Origin: Streptomyces sp. NBC_01445
GTDB lineage: Bacteria; Actinomycetota; Actinomycetes; Streptomycetales; Streptomycetaceae
DNA: 64,000 bases
Direction of reading: 5' to 3'
NCBI RefSeq assembly: GCF_035918235.1
Contig: NZ_CP109485.1
Span: 682,001 to 746,000 of the forward strand
Shown here: positions 61,892-64,000 of the stretch, in pieces
How the letters are laid out: each line of letters starts with the position of its first letter
How positions within the stretch are numbered: position 1 is the first letter of the stretch
Notes under the pieces: model-generated
What the model was told of the DNA's origin: nothing
What the model saw: the letters and a program-made list of their open reading frames with translations, nothing else
Databases searched by the model: none
Position numbers and translations under genes: made by a program

Positions 61892-63178
61892 ATGCGCATC
61901 CAAGTCATCACGGTGGGTTCGACCGGTTCGGTCGCCCCGTACACCGGCCTCGCACATCGGCTGTTGGCCGACGGGCACACCGTCGAGATCGTCACTCACG
62001 CCAAGTTCGCCCCGATGGTTGCTTGTTGCGGACTTCGCATGGAGCCGCTCGAAGCCGATCCCTTTGAGGCGCTGATCGGCGCCCACAGGCGTGCCAACGG
62101 CGGCGCCAAAGGTGCAGCGCATCCGTCGAGCGCTCCCCACTCGATTCAGCTCCAGGGGCTCAAGTCGCTACGGTCGCTCGTCCGGTCGACCGAACAGGCC
62201 ATGCTCTCGCTGGTGGACGCCATCCTCGCCTCAGTGGATCCGAAGGCCGACCTCATCCTGCTGTCGACCATCGCGGCTCCGATCGGCGCGGCCATCGCGC
62301 GCTACCACGGCATTCCCACCATGGGTGTCTTCCTTCAACCCGACGTACCCACAGTCGAGTTCGCCCCGTGCACGATGGCCTGGCACAGCCCAGGCCGCAC
62401 CAACCGTCTGCGGGGCCACGCCGCGAACGCCCTCTTCGACACCCTGTACCGCACGGCCCATCGCGCCGTCCACGCCCGCCTGGGTGTCGCCCACCGCAGC
62501 GCCCACCGCCTGCGCAGCGTCCGCGAACGCAACCAGTGGCCGATCTGGCACGGCTACAGCCCTTGGGTCGTTCCACGCCCGGCGGACTGGCGACAAGGAC
62601 TGCACGTGGCCGGCTACTGGTGGCCGCACGAGTGCCCGAACTGGCAACCACCCACCCTGGTGAGGGACTTCCTGGCCGCAGGACCACCCCCGGTACTCAT
62701 CGGTTTCGGAAGCATGATGCCCGGCGACCCCGAGGAGCTCGGCCAGATCGCAGCGCAGGCTCTTCGGCGCGCGGGGCTGCGTGGGGTCGTCCAGTCGGGC
62801 TGGGCCGGTCTCTCGGTGGTCGACGACGACGTCATCACTGTCGGCGAGATCCCGCACATCTGGCTGATGCCGCAGACGGCCGCGGTGGTCCACCACGCGG
62901 GCGCGGGCACCACCGCGGCCGGTCTTCGGGCGGGGGTTCCTGCGGTGCCTGTCCCGGTCATGACCGACCAGCCCTGGTGGGCCGCCCGACTCGTCCAGCT
63001 CGGGGTGAGTGCGGAAGCAGTCCCCTGCACCGAACTGACCGCCGCACGGCTGGCCGACGCGCTCACCCGCGCGACCCAGGACCGTGCACTGTCGCGGAAC
63101 GCCGCGGCAGCGGCCGTACGACTGGCGAAGGAGGACGGAGCGGGGGCCGTCGCCCGAGCGGTCGCCGCGCTCGGCTGA
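61892..63178 (+). CDS. GT1-family glycosyltransferase (sterol/macrolide UDP-glycosyltransferase-like)
   Basis: The ATG at 61892 gives 428 residues. The N-terminal acceptor domain starts RIQVITVGSTGSVAPYTGLAHRLLADGHTVEIVTHAKF. The donor domain has PPVLIGFGSMMPGDPEELGQIAAQAL, DDDVITVGEIPHIWLMPQTAAVVHHAGAGTTAAGLRAGVPAVPVPVMTDQPWWAARL. This is the GT1 nucleotide-sugar motif with the HHAGAGTT acceptor His. The acceptor is probably a lipid or sterol-like molecule judging from its neighbours, but the sugar and acceptor are unknown. Confidence 0.93.
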   Translation: MRIQVITVGSTGSVAPYTGLAHRLLADGHTVEIVTHAKFAPMVACCGLRMEPLEADPFEALIGAHRRANGGAKGAAHPSSAPHSIQLQGLKSLRSLVRSTEQAMLSLVDAILASVDPKADLILLSTIAAPIGAAIARYHGIPTMGVFLQPDVPTVEFAPCTMAWHSPGRTNRLRGHAANALFDTLYRTAHRAVHARLGVAHRSAHRLRSVRERNQWPIWHGYSPWVVPRPADWRQGLHVAGYWWPHECPNWQPPTLVRDFLAAGPPPVLIGFGSMMPGDPEELGQIAAQALRRAGLRGVVQSGWAGLSVVDDDVITVGEIPHIWLMPQTAAVVHHAGAGTTAAGLRAGVPAVPVPVMTDQPWWAARLVQLGVSAEAVPCTELTAARLADALTRATQDRALSRNAAAAAVRLAKEDGAGAVARAVAALG

Positions 63179-63267
63179 TCCGTGTCATCCGTGCGTGCGC
63201 CGGCCCGGCGCACGCCGGACGCACCGAACGGAGCGGCCCACCGCCAACATCAGCGTGAGGATTCCCT

Positions 63268-64000
63268 ATGACGCAACAAGCCCCGCCACCACACCTCGCC
63301 ACACCCTTGGCATCACCCGAACACGGCACCTCGCACCCCTGCACCCCAATGCCACCGCTGGACGCCTGGATGCACCGCCAGCAGAGCAGCGGCGGCTCCA
63401 CCATGACGGCGGCGCTGCTCGCCTGGTTCGAGGGCCCTCCGCCCACACTCTCAGCCCTTCGCCGCCTGGCCGGTGACCGCCTTGCGCGCTACGAGCGGCT
63501 ACGGCAGTTGCCGAGCAGCGCACCCGAGACCGATCCCACCTGCCACAGCTGGCCTCTGTGGTCGACCGGCGGGCCCTTCGAGGCCGATCACCACGTCGCC
63601 GAGAGCCCCGACGTCACCACGACCGGGCTCGAAGCGCACATCGCAGCCCTGTTCACCACACCACTCGACCCACGCCGCCCGCCATGGCAGCTGCACCTCA
63701 TCCCCACCCCGGGCGGCTTCGTCCTCCTGTTCCGCGCTCATCACGCACTGCTCGACGGCAGGTCGATCGCCACGTTGCTCCGCGCCCTGTTCGACGAAAC
63801 CGGCGCCCTGCGCCCTCCACGAGTCGGCGGCCCGGCGACGGCGGACGCACCCTCCCGAGCCCGTCAACTCGCCTGGAATGTGGGCGACTTGCTCCCCAAG
63901 GCACGCCCACTGCCCTTTCACGGTCCGGTGGACCCTCACCGCGTCCTGTCCTTCCGCCAGGTGCCGCGCAAGGAACTCGACGCCGCCCGCGACTCCTTGC
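63268..64000 (+). CDS. Wax ester synthase/diacylglycerol acyltransferase-like protein, cut by the right edge
   Basis: The ATG at 63268 (GTGAGG upstream) opens a frame that stays open to the end of the window, so only the first 244 codons are seen. The family motif HHxxxDG is present as RAHHALLDGRS (His158-His159, Asp163). The surrounding PLDPRRPPWQLHLIPTPGGFVLLFRAHHALLDG matches WS/DGAT acyltransferases (PF03007). These form wax esters or triacylglycerols from acyl-CoA. It follows the glycosyltransferase gene by 89 nt, after a GTGCGCCGG/CCGGCGCAC stem (63195-63213), suggesting a lipid-related operon. Confidence 0.88.
   Translation, partial: MTQQAPPPHLATPLASPEHGTSHPCTPMPPLDAWMHRQQSSGGSTMTAALLAWFEGPPPTLSALRRLAGDRLARYERLRQLPSSAPETDPTCHSWPLWSTGGPFEADHHVAESPDVTTTGLEAHIAALFTTPLDPRRPPWQLHLIPTPGGFVLLFRAHHALLDGRSIATLLRALFDETGALRPPRVGGPATADAPSRARQLAWNVGDLLPKARPLPFHGPVDPHRVLSFRQVPRKELDAARDSL

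Overview
The window is high-GC actinobacterial DNA with the codon use, GTG starts, purine-rich ribosome binding sites, TTA rarity, ECF sigma factors, SpoIIE-type phosphatases and Tat or lipobox exports typical of a Streptomyces chromosome. I see no transposase, integrase, rRNA, tRNA or CRISPR array. It reads as an ordinary accessory chromosomal stretch with many short, independently regulated operons.

Layout. 1-3.1 kb: one plus-strand operon (unknown gene cut by the left edge, an HExxH protein, a permease, a Tat-exported beta-propeller protein). 3.3-7.8 kb: a GDT1/UPF0016 Mn exporter behind a possible yybP-ykoY riboswitch, a MerR/reductase pair, a DUF3592 protein, a frameshifted gene and a DUF899 protein. 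8-18 kb: a signalling block with a multi-domain SpoIIE phosphatase facing a 1414-residue multi-HAMP hybrid kinase plus response regulator, and a TPR/Sel1-like protein. 18-21.4 kb: an ECF41 sigma factor with an SRPBCC partner, a thioesterase, a frameshifted RibD/DHFR-like gene and a lone trpF. 21.9-27.6 kb: a SigK/RskA system with a molybdopterin sulfite-oxidase-like protein and a fasciclin lipoprotein, sharing CCAATCC promoter motifs, followed by a photolyase. 27.7-34.3 kb: a second SpoIIE phosphatase, an MFS pump/MarR operon, an amino-acid permease and small proteins. 34.5-39.7 kb: an ABC exporter with a secreted YVTN/phosphoesterase, closed by a 48-nt perfect palindrome. 39.7-49.5 kb: an NCS1 permease/TetR pair, a GntP symporter, an orphan TctC lipoprotein opposite a CitAB-type two-component system, a lamin-tail protein and an SDR. 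51.4-64 kb: DUF5996, DUF1707, PhnB-like and methyltransferase genes, an L-fuconate catabolic locus with a GntR regulator, two alpha/beta hydrolases, a GT1 glycosyltransferase and a WS/DGAT gene cut by the right edge.

The most striking item is a 26-codon ORF at 50818-50898 (minus). It has a strong ribosome binding site and encodes a peptide ending in AWYLWY at its stop codon. A cytochrome P450 follows on the same strand 107 nt later. This is the minimal architecture of the tryptorubin-type atropopeptide RiPPs (tryptorubin A core AWYIWY), so the window very probably carries a two-gene atropopeptide locus with a Leu variant core.

The other systems mostly pair a regulator with its target: MerR with a reductase, MarR with an MFS pump, TetR with NCS1, GntR with fuconate genes and three operator copies, RskA/SigK with the sulfite-oxidase/fasciclin operon, and CitAB with tctC and gntP. 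Two genes carry an in-frame TTA codon and may depend on bldA. Two genes appear broken by single missing bases, which may be real pseudogenes or sequencing errors.
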